Notes: generated from the sequence alone by a model not told the origin. A stretch of 64,000 nucleotides of DNA from Massilibacillus massiliensis (GCF_900086705.1 NZ_LT575483.1:621166-685165), one strand, 5' to 3'. Positions 1-8,853 are shown, counted from the first letter of the stretch. Made by a program: numbers and translations.

Positions 1-1
1 A

Positions 2-907
2 AAACTGTCCTTATTATTTTGTTTAAATACAATGTCCGAGAGTCAGGCAAATTTCTCAAAAATTGAGAACGATCTAATGGAAATTCTCTTTGTCAAAAAG
101 ATTCAAAACTTTAATGACTTTCTCCCCTTTGGTCATTTCAATTTAAATAGCGATAAGCCTTACGTTATTCAATTAATCCATTTAGATAAAATGAATAGTT
201 TCTTAAGAATACATGATGTAATTGACCATCTTGCAGAATATACAGAAAAAAATAAATTGCCATCCATGCGCGCAATTTATTGGCAAAATAATTTAGTGCA
301 TATCATCCCCGCTTTATACACCAGTGATACGTTTGAAATCTTAGAAGAATGGCCTGAAGTGAGAGTTTCAGAAACTTTCCGTAAATCAGCCGAGCAAAAA
401 TTTAATATAAAAATATCTATTGGTATTGGGCAAGTATATCCCTTGTGTGAGCTTTATAAAAGCTATAAAGAAGCACAAATTGCACTTCTTTTTAATTATC
501 ACTCGAATCAGTCGGGCTATGTGCAACGCTTTTGTGATTTAGGTATTTTTCGCCATATCTTCTCTCAGGACATAAATATAACCAAAAACTATGTATTACA
601 CAAATTAGGGCCTATTCTTGACTATGATAATCAAAAGCAATCTAATCTTTTAAGTACATTACAAATCTTAACTTCGAATGGTTTTAATTGGAAAGAAACT
701 GCCGCAAATTGCAAAGTTCATGTCAATACAATCTATTATCGAGTGGAACGCATTGAAAAAATATTGCAGACAAAACTCAATACTGCAGAATCAAAATTTG
801 ATCTATTTGTGACTTTAAAATTATGGGATGTATTAAACTTATTAGAAATAATAGATGATGACTATGTTGGTTCCATTGGTAATCTGGAAGATACTCTTTT
901 AAATTAA
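2..907 (+). CDS. PucR/CdaR-type transcriptional regulator, 5'-truncated by window edge
   Basis: The reading frame is open to the window edge with no stop upstream of the first ATG at 32. Residues encoded before that ATG still align with the downstream paralogue (positions 935-2131), so the real start lies outside the window and about 100 residues are missing. The C-terminal end has the PucR-type helix-turn-helix signature: tA..CkVHvNTIYYRVeRIE (about residues 240-262 of the visible part). The middle resembles the GGDEF-like domain of CdaR regulators. It is a DNA-binding regulator of unknown target. It ends 27 bases before its paralogue and is probably co-transcribed with it. Confidence 0.8.
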   Translation, partial: KLSLLFCLNTMSESQANFSKIENDLMEILFVKKIQNFNDFLPFGHFNLNSDKPYVIQLIHLDKMNSFLRIHDVIDHLAEYTEKNKLPSMRAIYWQNNLVHIIPALYTSDTFEILEEWPEVRVSETFRKSAEQKFNIKISIGIGQVYPLCELYKSYKEAQIALLFNYHSNQSGYVQRFCDLGIFRHIFSQDINITKNYVLHKLGPILDYDNQKQSNLLSTLQILTSNGFNWKETAANCKVHVNTIYYRVERIEKILQTKLNTAESKFDLFVTLKLWDVLNLLEIIDDDYVGSIGNLEDTLLN

Positions 908-934
908 ACAACATGCGACGTTGAGGTGAATACA

Positions 935-2131
935 ATGAAAAATAACTCGATTGATGAAATTGGAATATTAGATAAATTACTAAATGAAGGGATCTCTAGT
1001 GTTGGATATGATTTCGAGAAAATAACTAAAAAAGAGATTGTTATGGGCAATCATTATGGGGAAATTTTTTATGCTTCACCAAACATCGATTGCAATCGCT
1101 TTAAAATTTTACTTTCAAAATTGCCTCCAATAAGCGAAACAGAATACTATTATCGTAAAAGAGATCATTTGCTTTTTTATCAATTGAGCAAACAAAAACA
1201 AAAATTTATTATTGCCTTAAACAATGTTAACCAAGAAGATATTTTATTATTTGTTGAAAAAATTCAGCTATTGAAATTGGCATTGAAAACATTTATGGAT
1301 ATACAATATCGTGCCCAGCAACATACGAAACAATTTGAAAAAAATTTTGTAGAAACATTGATAAAAAGCAGCGCAACAATTCATGATATCATCGGACTTA
1401 ATAATATAGATTTAAAAACAGATCAACAGTATAGCATATTTTTAATTGTAGCAGATAGTCTTACAATTAATTTAGGGGAATTTACAAAATCTCTTTTTGA
1501 AACTTGTACTAGAATTGATTCGATAAAAATTTTTCCACCGATACTTTGGAATGATGCAATTGTCGTAATTATCCCAGCTGAACAGATGATTTCTGTAAAA
1601 AGTCAACAATCCGCATGTATGTGCATAGAAAAGGCACTTGATGACTGGAGAACAAAGTCGGAGGAAAAATTAAAACTACAAATCTCTTGTGGATTAGGAC
1701 AATTCTATTTACTAACAGATCTTCATAAATCTTATATTGAAGCAAAAATAGCATTGGCATTCCCCCAACTCATGAAGAAAACAAGTACACTGCAAGCCTT
1801 TCATAATCTTGGAGTTTTTAGCATGATCTTTTCACAAGACATTCTCACCTTGAAAGACTACGCCTTAAAAACCTTAAATCCAATTATTGAGTATGATCGA
1901 ACAACAAAAATGCAACTAGTTGATACACTTCGTATTTTATTAAATAATGACTTGAATTGGACACAGACGTCTAAACTCATGTTCGTTCATGTGAATACAA
2001 TTCATTATCGTTATGATAAAATCGAAAAACTACTTCTGTTAGATTTATCAACGGGGAAAACTCGCGGTAATGTATTTGCTGCATTAAAAATTTGGGATGT
2101 ATTAAATAAAATAGGTTTTATCGAAAAATAA
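935..2131 (+). CDS. PucR/CdaR-type transcriptional regulator (paralogue of the preceding gene)
   Basis: About 398 residues. The ATG at 935 is preceded by GAGGTG at 6-nt spacing; the in-frame GTG at 926 overlaps that ribosome binding site and is less likely. The C-terminus carries the PucR-family HTH (TSKLMFVHVNTIHYRYDKIEKLL), where the HxNT.hYR core is typical. The N-terminal 120 residues have no domain I recognise. It aligns over its full length with the truncated gene before it, including the LGVF..IFSQDI segment, so the two arose by tandem duplication. Family members respond to small metabolites; the target here is unknown. A strong terminator follows at 2143. Confidence 0.85.
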   Translation: MKNNSIDEIGILDKLLNEGISSVGYDFEKITKKEIVMGNHYGEIFYASPNIDCNRFKILLSKLPPISETEYYYRKRDHLLFYQLSKQKQKFIIALNNVNQEDILLFVEKIQLLKLALKTFMDIQYRAQQHTKQFEKNFVETLIKSSATIHDIIGLNNIDLKTDQQYSIFLIVADSLTINLGEFTKSLFETCTRIDSIKIFPPILWNDAIVVIIPAEQMISVKSQQSACMCIEKALDDWRTKSEEKLKLQISCGLGQFYLLTDLHKSYIEAKIALAFPQLMKKTSTLQAFHNLGVFSMIFSQDILTLKDYALKTLNPIIEYDRTTKMQLVDTLRILLNNDLNWTQTSKLMFVHVNTIHYRYDKIEKLLLLDLSTGKTRGNVFAALKIWDVLNKIGFIEK

Positions 2132-2142
2132 TGAAACTATAT

Positions 2143-2172
2143 AAAAGCTCCTGCTTAACAGCAGGAGCTTTT
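2143..2172. terminator. Bidirectional intrinsic terminator
   Basis: A 12-bp inverted repeat (AAAAGCTCCTGC / GCAGGAGCTTTT) with a 6-nt loop sits between two convergent genes, the PucR regulator on plus and brnQ on minus. It ends in a T-tract in both directions. Confidence 0.85.
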
Positions 2173-2192
2173 ATGATTGTATTTATATAAGG

Positions 2193-3551
2193 TTAGTAAC
2201 TTCTTGCTGAATTTTTTTGAAATATTCCAATTATCCATCCTATAGACAAACCTACGAACATTGGAATTACCCAGCCCATTCCGATATCAAAAAAAGGTAA
2301 AAAAGTTTGATAGAAATTCAGAAAGATTTGAACCCCAGATTCCTCCTTAATAAAATTGGGCATTGCATTAAAAGCATCCGCAATACTGACAAATAACGTA
2401 CAAACTGTAGTTGTTCTATATACAATTTGACGATGTTGAAACAACGGTGATAAAAAGGTAAGTACAATCAACATAATTGCTAATGGATACAAGAACATGA
2501 GGGCAGGAATTGACAAGACGATAATTTGCGTCAGGCCAGCATTTGCAATTATACAAGATACGATCGTAAATAAAATCACATAAGCCCGATACTCCATCAA
2601 ACCAGGAAATATTTTTTGGAATGTTTCTGAACATGCAGTAATTAGGCCAATCGCCGTTTTTAAACAGGCGAGTGTCACAATAATAGCCAATAAAATACTT
2701 CCAGCTGAACCAAAATAGTATTTCGCAATCTGTGCCAATGCAATCCCACCATTTGCTGATGCTTGATATTGGCTAATGCTCGTAGCACCAATATACGCCA
2801 AACAACTATAAATAATCCCCATTAGAACAACGCTAACAATCCCAGCTTTTATCGTTCCCATTGCGATATTTCGTGGACTTTGCACGCCCAAATCTTTAAT
2901 TGTCTGAACAACAATTATACCAAAAGCAAGCGATGCCAGCGCATCCATTGTATTATACCCTTCTGTAAATCCTTTGAAAAATGGTTCAGCAACGTACATT
3001 CCCTGAATTTCAGCTCCCGAAACAGTCCCCATCGGATTCAAAAAACTCATCCCAATTAAAAAAGCCAAAAATAACAAAAACAACGGATTTAGAATCTTAC
3101 CAACCCAAGTTAAAATTTTACTCGGTTTTAATGAAAAAATGAGTGCGATAAGGAAAAATAAAATCGTAAAAACAGCTAACCCAAACATTTGATACTCTGC
3201 TGCAATATATGGAGCTAAACCAATTTCATAAGAAACTGTCCCTGTGCGCGGCAAGGCAAAAAATGGGCCGATTGTCAAATATAACAAGACGGTCATACTA
3301 TATGCGAATACTGGATGAACACGGCTGGCTAAGCCAAATAATCCATCACTTTTAGATATACCGATTGCTACAACACCTAAAAAAGGCAGTCCAATACCAG
3401 TCACAAGAAATCCAATCGTAGCAGGCACAACATTACTGCCAGCCGCTTGCCCCATATGTACAGGAAAAATTAAATTTCCAGCACCAAAAAATAACCCAAA
3501 TAACATAGAACCAATAAGTACATACGATGATAACGTCAATTTTTTGTCCAT
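2193..3551 (-). CDS. brnQ: Branched-chain amino acid transporter, LIVCS (BrnQ) family
   Basis: 452 residues, the usual BrnQ length, with about 12 hydrophobic segments. The N-terminus has the family hallmark (MLFGLFFGAGNLIFPVHMGQAAG, about residues 16-38) and GIGLPFLGVVAIG follows. The product is an inner-membrane, cation-coupled importer of leucine, isoleucine and valine. The ATG at 3551 has AGAGGT upstream. The gene stands alone. Its upstream region carries two exact 14-bp direct repeats that may be operators. Confidence 0.92.
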   Translation of the reverse strand: MDKKLTLSSYVLIGSMLFGLFFGAGNLIFPVHMGQAAGSNVVPATIGFLVTGIGLPFLGVVAIGISKSDGLFGLASRVHPVFAYSMTVLLYLTIGPFFALPRTGTVSYEIGLAPYIAAEYQMFGLAVFTILFFLIALIFSLKPSKILTWVGKILNPLFLLFLAFLIGMSFLNPMGTVSGAEIQGMYVAEPFFKGFTEGYNTMDALASLAFGIIVVQTIKDLGVQSPRNIAMGTIKAGIVSVVLMGIIYSCLAYIGATSISQYQASANGGIALAQIAKYYFGSAGSILLAIIVTLACLKTAIGLITACSETFQKIFPGLMEYRAYVILFTIVSCIIANAGLTQIIVLSIPALMFLYPLAIMLIVLTFLSPLFQHRQIVYRTTTVCTLFVSIADAFNAMPNFIKEESGVQIFLNFYQTFLPFFDIGMGWVIPMFVGLSIGWIIGIFQKNSARSY

Positions 3552-3570
3552 AAAATACCTCTAGCTAAAA

Positions 3571-3629
3571 ATTTGATTATATAAAACCTTTGTTTAAAAT
3601 ATAACTTTTCAAACTATTTGATTATATAA
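3571..3629. promoter_or_regulatory. Paired 14-bp direct repeats upstream of brnQ
   Basis: ATTTGATTATATAA occurs exactly at 3571-3584 and again at 3616-3629, 45 bp apart. Both lie in the 5' region of brnQ. The spacing is a little over four helical turns, as for a regulator binding on one DNA face. The rest of 3552-3782 is AT-rich with nothing else I recognise. Confidence 0.4.
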
Positions 3630-3774
3630 TGTTTATCTGTATTTATCAACAAAAGTGAATATTTCACACTCAAATACAATGTTTTTCGTCTACCTATTTA
3701 TTACTGAATTCTATTGGGAGAGCCTTCCGATATTGTACATTTCTCTATAACATCCCTAAACAAAAAAATTAGAC

Positions 3775-3815
3775 AATGTAAAAATGCTGCTTAATACAAT
3801 GTACTAAGCAGCATT
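3775..3815 (-). terminator. Intrinsic terminator of the small secreted-protein gene
   Basis: Arms at 3783-3795 and 3803-3815 (core AATGCTGCTTA / TAAGCAGCATT) form a 13-bp stem with one mismatch. A T-rich tail follows on the minus strand, just after the gene at 3835-4173. Confidence 0.75.
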
Positions 3816-3834
3816 CCATGTTCAAAATATATTT

Positions 3835-4173
3835 TTAACTATTTGCCCCGATTGCAATACCAATTAATAAAGCACCAATTTCTCGTAAATTGTCCTCGTG
3901 TTTTTGCTTTTCTCGTTCTTGCCTTTCACGCCATTCTCTCTCATCTTCATTATGACGTCGTTTCATTTCACGTTCATGGCGATCATTTTCTTTTTTCATC
4001 CGCTCATCATGCTCAGCATGACGGTCACGATGATCTGGACGATGATCACCCTTGTAAAGTTTATGAGAATGATTATTATGTAATGGAGATGCCTCTATCA
4101 CTGCCGCGCCAAACCCTACTTGCATAATGCCCACCATCGCCAAGACCGTGATTTTCTTACCTAAATTCTTCAT
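3835..4173 (-). CDS. Small exported, highly charged protein of unknown function
   Basis: 112 residues from the ATG at 4173, preceded by AGAGGTGG; an in-frame GTG at 4185 lies in that ribosome binding site. The N-terminus is a signal peptide (MKNLGKKITVLAMVGIMQVGFGAAVIEA, likely cut after about residue 28). It is followed by about 60 residues rich in His, Arg, Glu, Asp and Lys in short repeats (HDERMKKENDRHEREMKRR), probably one long helix. A glycine/isoleucine-rich hydrophobic tail (IGALLIGIAIGA) could anchor it. I recognise no family. The His-rich start of the mature part could bind metal, but that is only inference. Confidence 0.6.
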   Translation of the reverse strand: MKNLGKKITVLAMVGIMQVGFGAAVIEASPLHNNHSHKLYKGDHRPDHRDRHAEHDERMKKENDRHEREMKRRHNEDEREWRERQEREKQKHEDNLREIGALLIGIAIGANS

Positions 4174-4350
4174 CGCAAATTCCACCTCTTATGTATTATT
4201 AAAGCAAAGTTTTCGTCTTTCATTCATACCGAATCATCAAATTTTAATTTGTAATATTTCCCTTGCTTTTCTTTAATCAAAGTATAGTTAAATAATCTTA
4301 GAATTTGCTTTGAAAATACGTATTTTATTTTGCTATCATATAAAATCATA

Positions 4351-4389
4351 AAAAAGAACTGATTAGTGTATCACTAATCAGTTCTTTTT
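4351..4389. terminator. Intrinsic terminator
   Basis: An 18-bp inverted repeat, 4351-4368 against 4372-4389, with a 3-nt loop and T-tracts on both strands. It overlaps the stop codon of the minus-strand gene at 4389. Confidence 0.85.
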
Positions 4390-4598
4390 TATGCATATTG
4401 ACCTTGTGTTATCTTTTCTTTTCCAGCTCTCACATAACCATAAAATTCTTCAACTTGTACCTCTACACCTGCGTTCTTAGCACAGTCAATAATAATTTCA
4501 ATCTTGTGTTCTTCATTTCTTGCCGATTCTATCGTTTTCATCACATAGGCCTGTAAATTCCTATCAGTATCTAATTTTTCATAAAATCTTTCAATCAT
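4389..4598 (-). CDS. Small Nif11-domain-like protein
   Basis: 69 residues from the ATG at 4598, which has AGAGGAGAG upstream; a TTG 24 nt earlier lies in the SD region. The pattern FYEKLDTDRNLQAYV ... IIIDCAKNAGVEVQVEEFYGYV resembles the Nif11 domain (aromatic, KL.tD..L, then A...G..v..eEf). There is no double-glycine leader cleavage site and no modification genes nearby, so a peptide-natural-product role is not supported. Its SD matches, by seven complementary bases, the small RNAs described at 51.8-52.0 kb. Function unknown. Confidence 0.5.
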   Translation of the reverse strand: MIERFYEKLDTDRNLQAYVMKTIESARNEEHKIEIIIDCAKNAGVEVQVEEFYGYVRAGKEKITQGQYA

Positions 4599-4713
4599 AT
4601 GTACACGCTCTCCTCTTGTCAATTTAATAACGATTTATATTATTTAAAAGCTTAGTTATTATTTTACCACAAAGGAGTTCAATTTTCAGTATTTTTTCCA
4701 ACTCCTATTATTT

Positions 4714-5973
4714 TTACAACATATTGATTAATAACATTACATTTAATATAGTTACAATACCTCCAATACTACATAAAATACATTTTTGAAACTTAGTATT
4801 TGCATACTTGCCCATCACATTCTTCGATGAGGTAAGATAAATTTGCAAAGCAATTGTCCATGGCAATTGCATACTCAATGCAATTTGTGAATAAACCAGC
4901 CCTTTAAATTGATCCTCAATAAAAAATAGAATAATTAAAGCCAATCCATACGTAAGAAAAACTCCATTCCATGAATGATGGTCTTTTATATTATAAGCTT
5001 CTTTAAACAAGCCAGCAAAAATACTTCCACCTGCCATACCAGCTGTAGTTGTCGATGCAATGCCAGCAAAAAGCAATCCTGCTGCAAAAATTAGAGAAGC
5101 GCCATCACCTAGTAGCGGTTTCAGCATCTCTTGTGCTTGCTGCAATTCTTCAACAACAATATGATTACTGAAAAAAACCGTCGCAGCAATCAAGATCATG
5201 GCACTATTGATTGCCCAGCCAATTCCCATCGATAATAAAGTATCTAAAAACTCATATTTTAGCTGCTTGTTAATGATCGATTCGTCTTCTAAATTCCATT
5301 GCCGACTCTGAATAATTTCCGAATGCAGAAATAAGTTATGTGGCATAACTACAGCTCCTAATACACTCATAACGACAGGTAAAGAACCTTCCGGCAATGC
5401 CGGAACAACCCATCCAATTGCAGCTTGCTGCCAATCAACCTGAACCAGACTTAGTTCAACTAAAAAGGATATACCGACCAATGATACAAAGCCAATAATT
5501 ACTTTTTCTAATTTTTTATAAGAGTTTGACCACAACAGCCAACCACAAATAATCGCCGTTATGATATAGGCTATTTTAATTGGAATGTGAAATAATATAG
5601 AAATCGCAATCGCTCCACCCAAGATTTCAGCCAAAGCAGTCGCCACAGCTGCAGCAATTGCTGAAAATAGAAAACTCCGTGAAATCCAAGGTTTCAAATA
5701 GATTGTAGCCGCCTCAGATAAACACAATCCGGTAACAATTCCCAAATGAGCGACATTGTGCTGTAATATAATGAGCATGATCGTAGACAAAGTAACCATC
5801 CATAAAAGCTGATACCCATATTCAGCACCAGCCGCCATATTGGATGCCCAATTCCCAGGATCAATAAAGCCAACTGTAATAAGCAGACCTGGGCCAATAT
5901 ATTTAAGAAAATTACGAGCTTTTTCACTCGTCTTATGCGTTATTCTAAAGTATTGATTTACTGTATTTTTCAT
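4714..5973 (-). CDS. Nramp-family divalent metal (Mn2+/Fe2+) transporter
   Basis: 419 residues from the ATG at 5973 (AAAGGAG 8 nt upstream); the GTG at 5982 falls inside the SD. It shows both Nramp metal-site motifs: DPGNW near residue 40 (helix 1) and MPHNLFLHS near residue 210 (helix 6). Eleven or so hydrophobic segments follow. It imports manganese or ferrous iron with protons. No yybP-ykoY manganese riboswitch or clear MntR site was recognised upstream; a short dyad at 6053-6070 is the only candidate operator. Confidence 0.9.
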   Translation of the reverse strand: MKNTVNQYFRITHKTSEKARNFLKYIGPGLLITVGFIDPGNWASNMAAGAEYGYQLLWMVTLSTIMLIILQHNVAHLGIVTGLCLSEAATIYLKPWISRSFLFSAIAAAVATALAEILGGAIAISILFHIPIKIAYIITAIICGWLLWSNSYKKLEKVIIGFVSLVGISFLVELSLVQVDWQQAAIGWVVPALPEGSLPVVMSVLGAVVMPHNLFLHSEIIQSRQWNLEDESIINKQLKYEFLDTLLSMGIGWAINSAMILIAATVFFSNHIVVEELQQAQEMLKPLLGDGASLIFAAGLLFAGIASTTTAGMAGGSIFAGLFKEAYNIKDHHSWNGVFLTYGLALIILFFIEDQFKGLVYSQIALSMQLPWTIALQIYLTSSKNVMGKYANTKFQKCILCSIGGIVTILNVMLLINML

Positions 5974-6052
5974 AAAACTCACTCCTTTAACTATATAAAT
6001 TTACAAAATTTCTTACTAGGACTAATTACCTAATACGCTTATAATTGTAGAT

Positions 6053-6070
6053 ATTCAATCCGTATTGAAT
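6053..6070. promoter_or_regulatory. Dyad ATTCAAT-N4-ATTGAAT between Nramp and a divergent small ORF
   Basis: A perfect 7-bp inverted repeat with a 4-bp centre lies about 80 bp upstream of the Nramp start and about 90 bp upstream of the divergent small ORF. It could be a shared operator. No known consensus was matched. Confidence 0.3.
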
Positions 6071-6158
6071 TATATTAATATCAAGCAAACTATATAATCT
6101 ATCCATAGACTGATAGACCCATATAGAAAATAACACGCAAAACAAAGGGGACATTATT

Positions 6159-6338
6159 TTGTATCTATTCACAGAAGTTAAAGAAAAACGTAAGGAATTA
6201 GAAAAGTTGCGAATCGTTGCACAAGCAACTGAAATAACTTATCGCCAAAAAGGTGAGCTACATACAGCAGAACGTTTTAAAAAATTAGAAATTAAATTGG
6301 CGCAAGCATTTGAGTTGCTAAATCTAGATGATTTATAG
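6159..6338 (+). CDS. Small charged helical protein, TTG start
   Basis: 59 codons, starting at TTG with AAAGGGG 8 nt upstream. The product (begins MYLFTEVKEKRKELEKLR, ends AFELLNLDDL) is rich in Lys, Glu and Leu and probably forms a helical hairpin. Codon use and the good SD favour a real gene, but there is no recognised family. It is transcribed divergently from the Nramp gene. A terminator-like hairpin lies about 110 bases downstream. Confidence 0.5.
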   Translation: MYLFTEVKEKRKELEKLRIVAQATEITYRQKGELHTAERFKKLEIKLAQAFELLNLDDL

Positions 6339-6447
6339 CATTCACTATATTCTGAGCCCTCAAAACATGACACTAGCATTCATAACAAATTATTTTTTCA
6401 TCGGTTTGCGAGATTGCGTTGTTATTGCCTAATTACTCAATATTTTT

Positions 6448-6489
6448 GGCTAAGAAAGATTGGATTTAAAATTACATTCTTTCTTAGCC
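6448..6489 (+). terminator. Possible intrinsic terminator
   Basis: An 11-bp perfect stem (GGCTAAGAAAG / CTTTCTTAGCC) followed by TTGTTTTATTT. It lies 110 bp after the 59-residue ORF. The remaining 6340-6699 region shows no other gene or riboswitch. Confidence 0.5.
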
Positions 6490-6699
6490 TTGTTTTATTT
6501 ATTGATATCATTTCCTCACAAAGAGTAAATATCCTGCCAAATTGCATGATAAAAATACGTAGGTCCAAATATGAAAACTCCGCGTAATAACCTTGATTGT
6601 ACCAATTGGAATTTTATGTTACGATTATAAACAAACAATATAGCTACTTACATTTTATTAGCACAATGATTTTAAACGAAAGAGATGGAGTTAATTCTT

Positions 6700-7335
6700 A
6701 TGGGAGAATCCTTAATTCATAGTATAACAATAATTTCTAAACATCCTACAAGCATCTTTGCCATGATTGGAATGGTCATCTTACTGGCGGCATTTTTTCA
6801 TATAAAGAAAGTTACACTTCACACACGCATAATCGTTCATATTGCTTTGATGATAGCCTTAACCGTCATACTACATAATTTACGGCTATATCATATGCCA
6901 CAAGGTGGCAGCATAACATTGGGAAGTATGATTCCTCTTTTATTCATTGCATTTCTTTATGGCCCTGCGATTGGCTATTTAGCCGGATTTCTTTATGGGC
7001 TTTTCAATTTGCTGCAAAATCCTTATCTTTTCCATCCTGTTCAAGTACTCTTTGATTACCCATTACCTTTCATGGCAATCGGATTGGCTGGATATTTTAA
7101 AAATCAAATCTTCCTTGGCGCTAGTATTGGTATTTTAGGAAGATTTATTTGTCATTTTATCTCTGGTGCGGTTTTCTTTGCAAACTATGCACCTCCAGGA
7201 ACTTCACCTTATTGGTATGCTTTTGTCTTCAATATAACCTATCTCTTACCTGAGCTTATTTTGTGTCTGATAATCTTATATATCTTACCAACCAAGCGTT
7301 TATTATCGCAATTTAAGCATACACAGACCTCCTAA
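6700..7335 (+). CDS. thiT: ECF-type thiamine transporter substrate-binding subunit ThiT
   Basis: About 211 residues from the ATG at 6700 (GGAG 9 nt upstream); the ATG at 6685 has no usable SD. Six hydrophobic segments. Family-typical stretches are GGSITLGSMIPLLFIAFLYGP, AGFLYGLFNLLQNPYLFHPVQVLFDYPL and GRFICHFISGAVFF, with the aromatic/acidic thiamine-site region near FNITYLLPEL. It captures thiamine for import with shared ECF energy-coupling subunits that are not in this window. No TPP riboswitch was recognised upstream. Confidence 0.9.
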   Translation: MGESLIHSITIISKHPTSIFAMIGMVILLAAFFHIKKVTLHTRIIVHIALMIALTVILHNLRLYHMPQGGSITLGSMIPLLFIAFLYGPAIGYLAGFLYGLFNLLQNPYLFHPVQVLFDYPLPFMAIGLAGYFKNQIFLGASIGILGRFICHFISGAVFFANYAPPGTSPYWYAFVFNITYLLPELILCLIILYILPTKRLLSQFKHTQTS

Positions 7336-7411
7336 ACTATATTTTTTCACTTATGTTTTAATCCTAAGTTATAACCATAAACCCCAAATCATAATTCTGC
7401 ATAATACGATA

Positions 7412-7444
7412 AAAAAAGATCACTCTATAAGAGTGATCTTTTTT
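7412..7444. terminator. Intrinsic terminator after thiT
   Basis: Perfect 14-bp stem (7412-7425 / 7431-7444) containing AAGATCACTC, with a 5-nt loop and a run of six T at the end. Confidence 0.85.
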
Positions 7445-7584
7445 ATGATCCACTTATGAACAAAATGAACTATTTATGTCAATAAATTTAGAAAATAGCT
7501 AAAATTGCCGTCCCGTTGCAATTCTGAACATAGTTTCTTTACAACTTGTCCATAAAAATTCGCTCAAAGAACAGGATACAATTT

Positions 7585-8277
7585 ATGAAAAAATTACAAT
7601 GCACTACAATTCATCACGCTTCCAAACAATTATTCCCATTGATCGTATTTATTCTTTTTATTTTTACAAGTTGGTCTATCTATATTTTATCTTTGGATGG
7701 GCACATAAAAAATACATTTCCATTTATTTATCAAATTCTGCACATTGGGCTTGATAAATTATTACTTATGGCGTTACCAAGTTATCTTTATTTAACCTAC
7801 TTTGAAAAGACAAATTGCCTGCTCTTTCTTAAACTCAATCATAAAATAACAACAGGCTTGAGATACACCATCCTAAGTATTTTATTCTTGACACTGCTCG
7901 CCTTTCACAATCAGTATCAGCTTTTAAATTACATAAAATTCACACCTAAATTATCGCTTTATCTTTGGATCGATGCGATCCTCCTCGCTGCAATTATGGA
8001 TGAAATTATATTTAGGGGAATCATTTTACAAACCTTGGCATCACATATGTCCTTTACAAAAGCAACTTTTTTCAGCACTTGCTTCTTTGTTTTCATTCAT
8101 TTTCCCCGTTGGTATAACCTTGGACATTTTTCTGACTATACAATTATCGGTAATATCAATTTTATCTTTTGCTTTGGTATTTTGATGGGATATATTTTAA
8201 AAAAATCAAACTCACTTTGGCCTTGCATCCTCATTCATTTTGTAAACAACTTTATAAGCAACGCGTTAAACTTATAA
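7585..8277 (+). CDS. CPBP-family intramembrane metalloprotease-like protein
   Basis: 230 residues from the ATG at 7585 (CAGGA 8 nt upstream); a TTG at 7546 has no SD. Multiple membrane segments. CPBP (Abi/CaaX protease) motifs are present: D139-E140-IIF-R144 where EExxxR is usual, H172 in FIHFPRW, and H218...N222 in IHFVNN. The first glutamate is replaced by aspartate, a conservative change that may or may not keep activity. The family includes prenyl-protein proteases and bacteriocin-immunity proteins. The neighbours give no hint of substrate. Confidence 0.75.
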   Translation: MKKLQCTTIHHASKQLFPLIVFILFIFTSWSIYILSLDGHIKNTFPFIYQILHIGLDKLLLMALPSYLYLTYFEKTNCLLFLKLNHKITTGLRYTILSILFLTLLAFHNQYQLLNYIKFTPKLSLYLWIDAILLAAIMDEIIFRGIILQTLASHMSFTKATFFSTCFFVFIHFPRWYNLGHFSDYTIIGNINFIFCFGILMGYILKKSNSLWPCILIHFVNNFISNALNL

Positions 8278-8437
8278 AAACAAAACACCATTCCAAATTA
8301 TTAATTTAAAATCACTATTAATTCATAATTTATTTTAAGAAAAAATAAATTTTATATTTTCTTGCAGGAAAGTATTGATAAATGACGTAATATAATATTA
8401 TATTTTATATTTTAATAACTAAAAGGAGCTGTGTTTT

Positions 8438-8773
8438 ATGAAAAAGCTATTCAAATGTAGTGTGTGTAATTTTATCTATGAAGGAGAAAATGCTCCGGAT
8501 GTCTGTCCTAAATGCGGACAACCGCATGAGAAATTTGCTGAATTATCATCTGAAAATGCTCAAAAAGTTTATAATTCCGAAGCAACCAACGATATTCAAA
8601 TGGAAATCATCTCCTTACTTAACAAGGTCATCAATTTATCCAAAGAAGGTATTGATTTAAATCTTGATCCAGCTTGTGTTAGCGCATTTCAAAAGGCGGT
8701 TACTGCAAGTTATACGATGAAACAAAATTTCAAAGCCGAAATCGAAAATCACATCGGAAAAGGAAAATGGTAA
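8438..8773 (+). CDS. Rubredoxin-like domain protein
   Basis: 111 residues with AAAGGAG upstream. The N-terminus has a rubredoxin-type metal knuckle pair, C7-x2-C10 and C23-x2-C26 (KCSVCNFIYEGENAPDVCPKCGQ), as at the C-terminus of rubrerythrins. The remaining 75 residues are helical with no four-helix diiron ligands, so it is not a rubrerythrin. It probably binds one iron and acts as a small electron carrier in oxygen or peroxide defence. It is convergent with ferritin, which fits an iron or oxidative-stress setting. Confidence 0.75.
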   Translation: MKKLFKCSVCNFIYEGENAPDVCPKCGQPHEKFAELSSENAQKVYNSEATNDIQMEIISLLNKVINLSKEGIDLNLDPACVSAFQKAVTASYTMKQNFKAEIENHIGKGKW

Positions 8774-8786
8774 AATAAATCAAATA

Positions 8787-8824
8787 AACTCCCGCAATTT
8801 GATCAAAATCAAATTGCGGGAGTT
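8787..8824. terminator. Bidirectional intrinsic terminator
   Basis: A 17-bp perfect stem (core ACTCCCGCAATTTGAT) with a 4-nt loop lies between the convergent rubredoxin-like and ferritin genes. T-tract on the plus side. Confidence 0.85.
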
Positions 8825-8853
8825 TTCTTTTATACGTTATACATTAACTTTAC

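Noticed and set aside
5974-6150. Manganese (yybP-ykoY) riboswitch upstream of the Nramp gene
   Set aside because: No matching core; only a short dyad is seen.
6500-6700. TPP riboswitch expected upstream of thiT
   Set aside because: Neither the CTGAGA nor the GAACCTGATC-type core is present.
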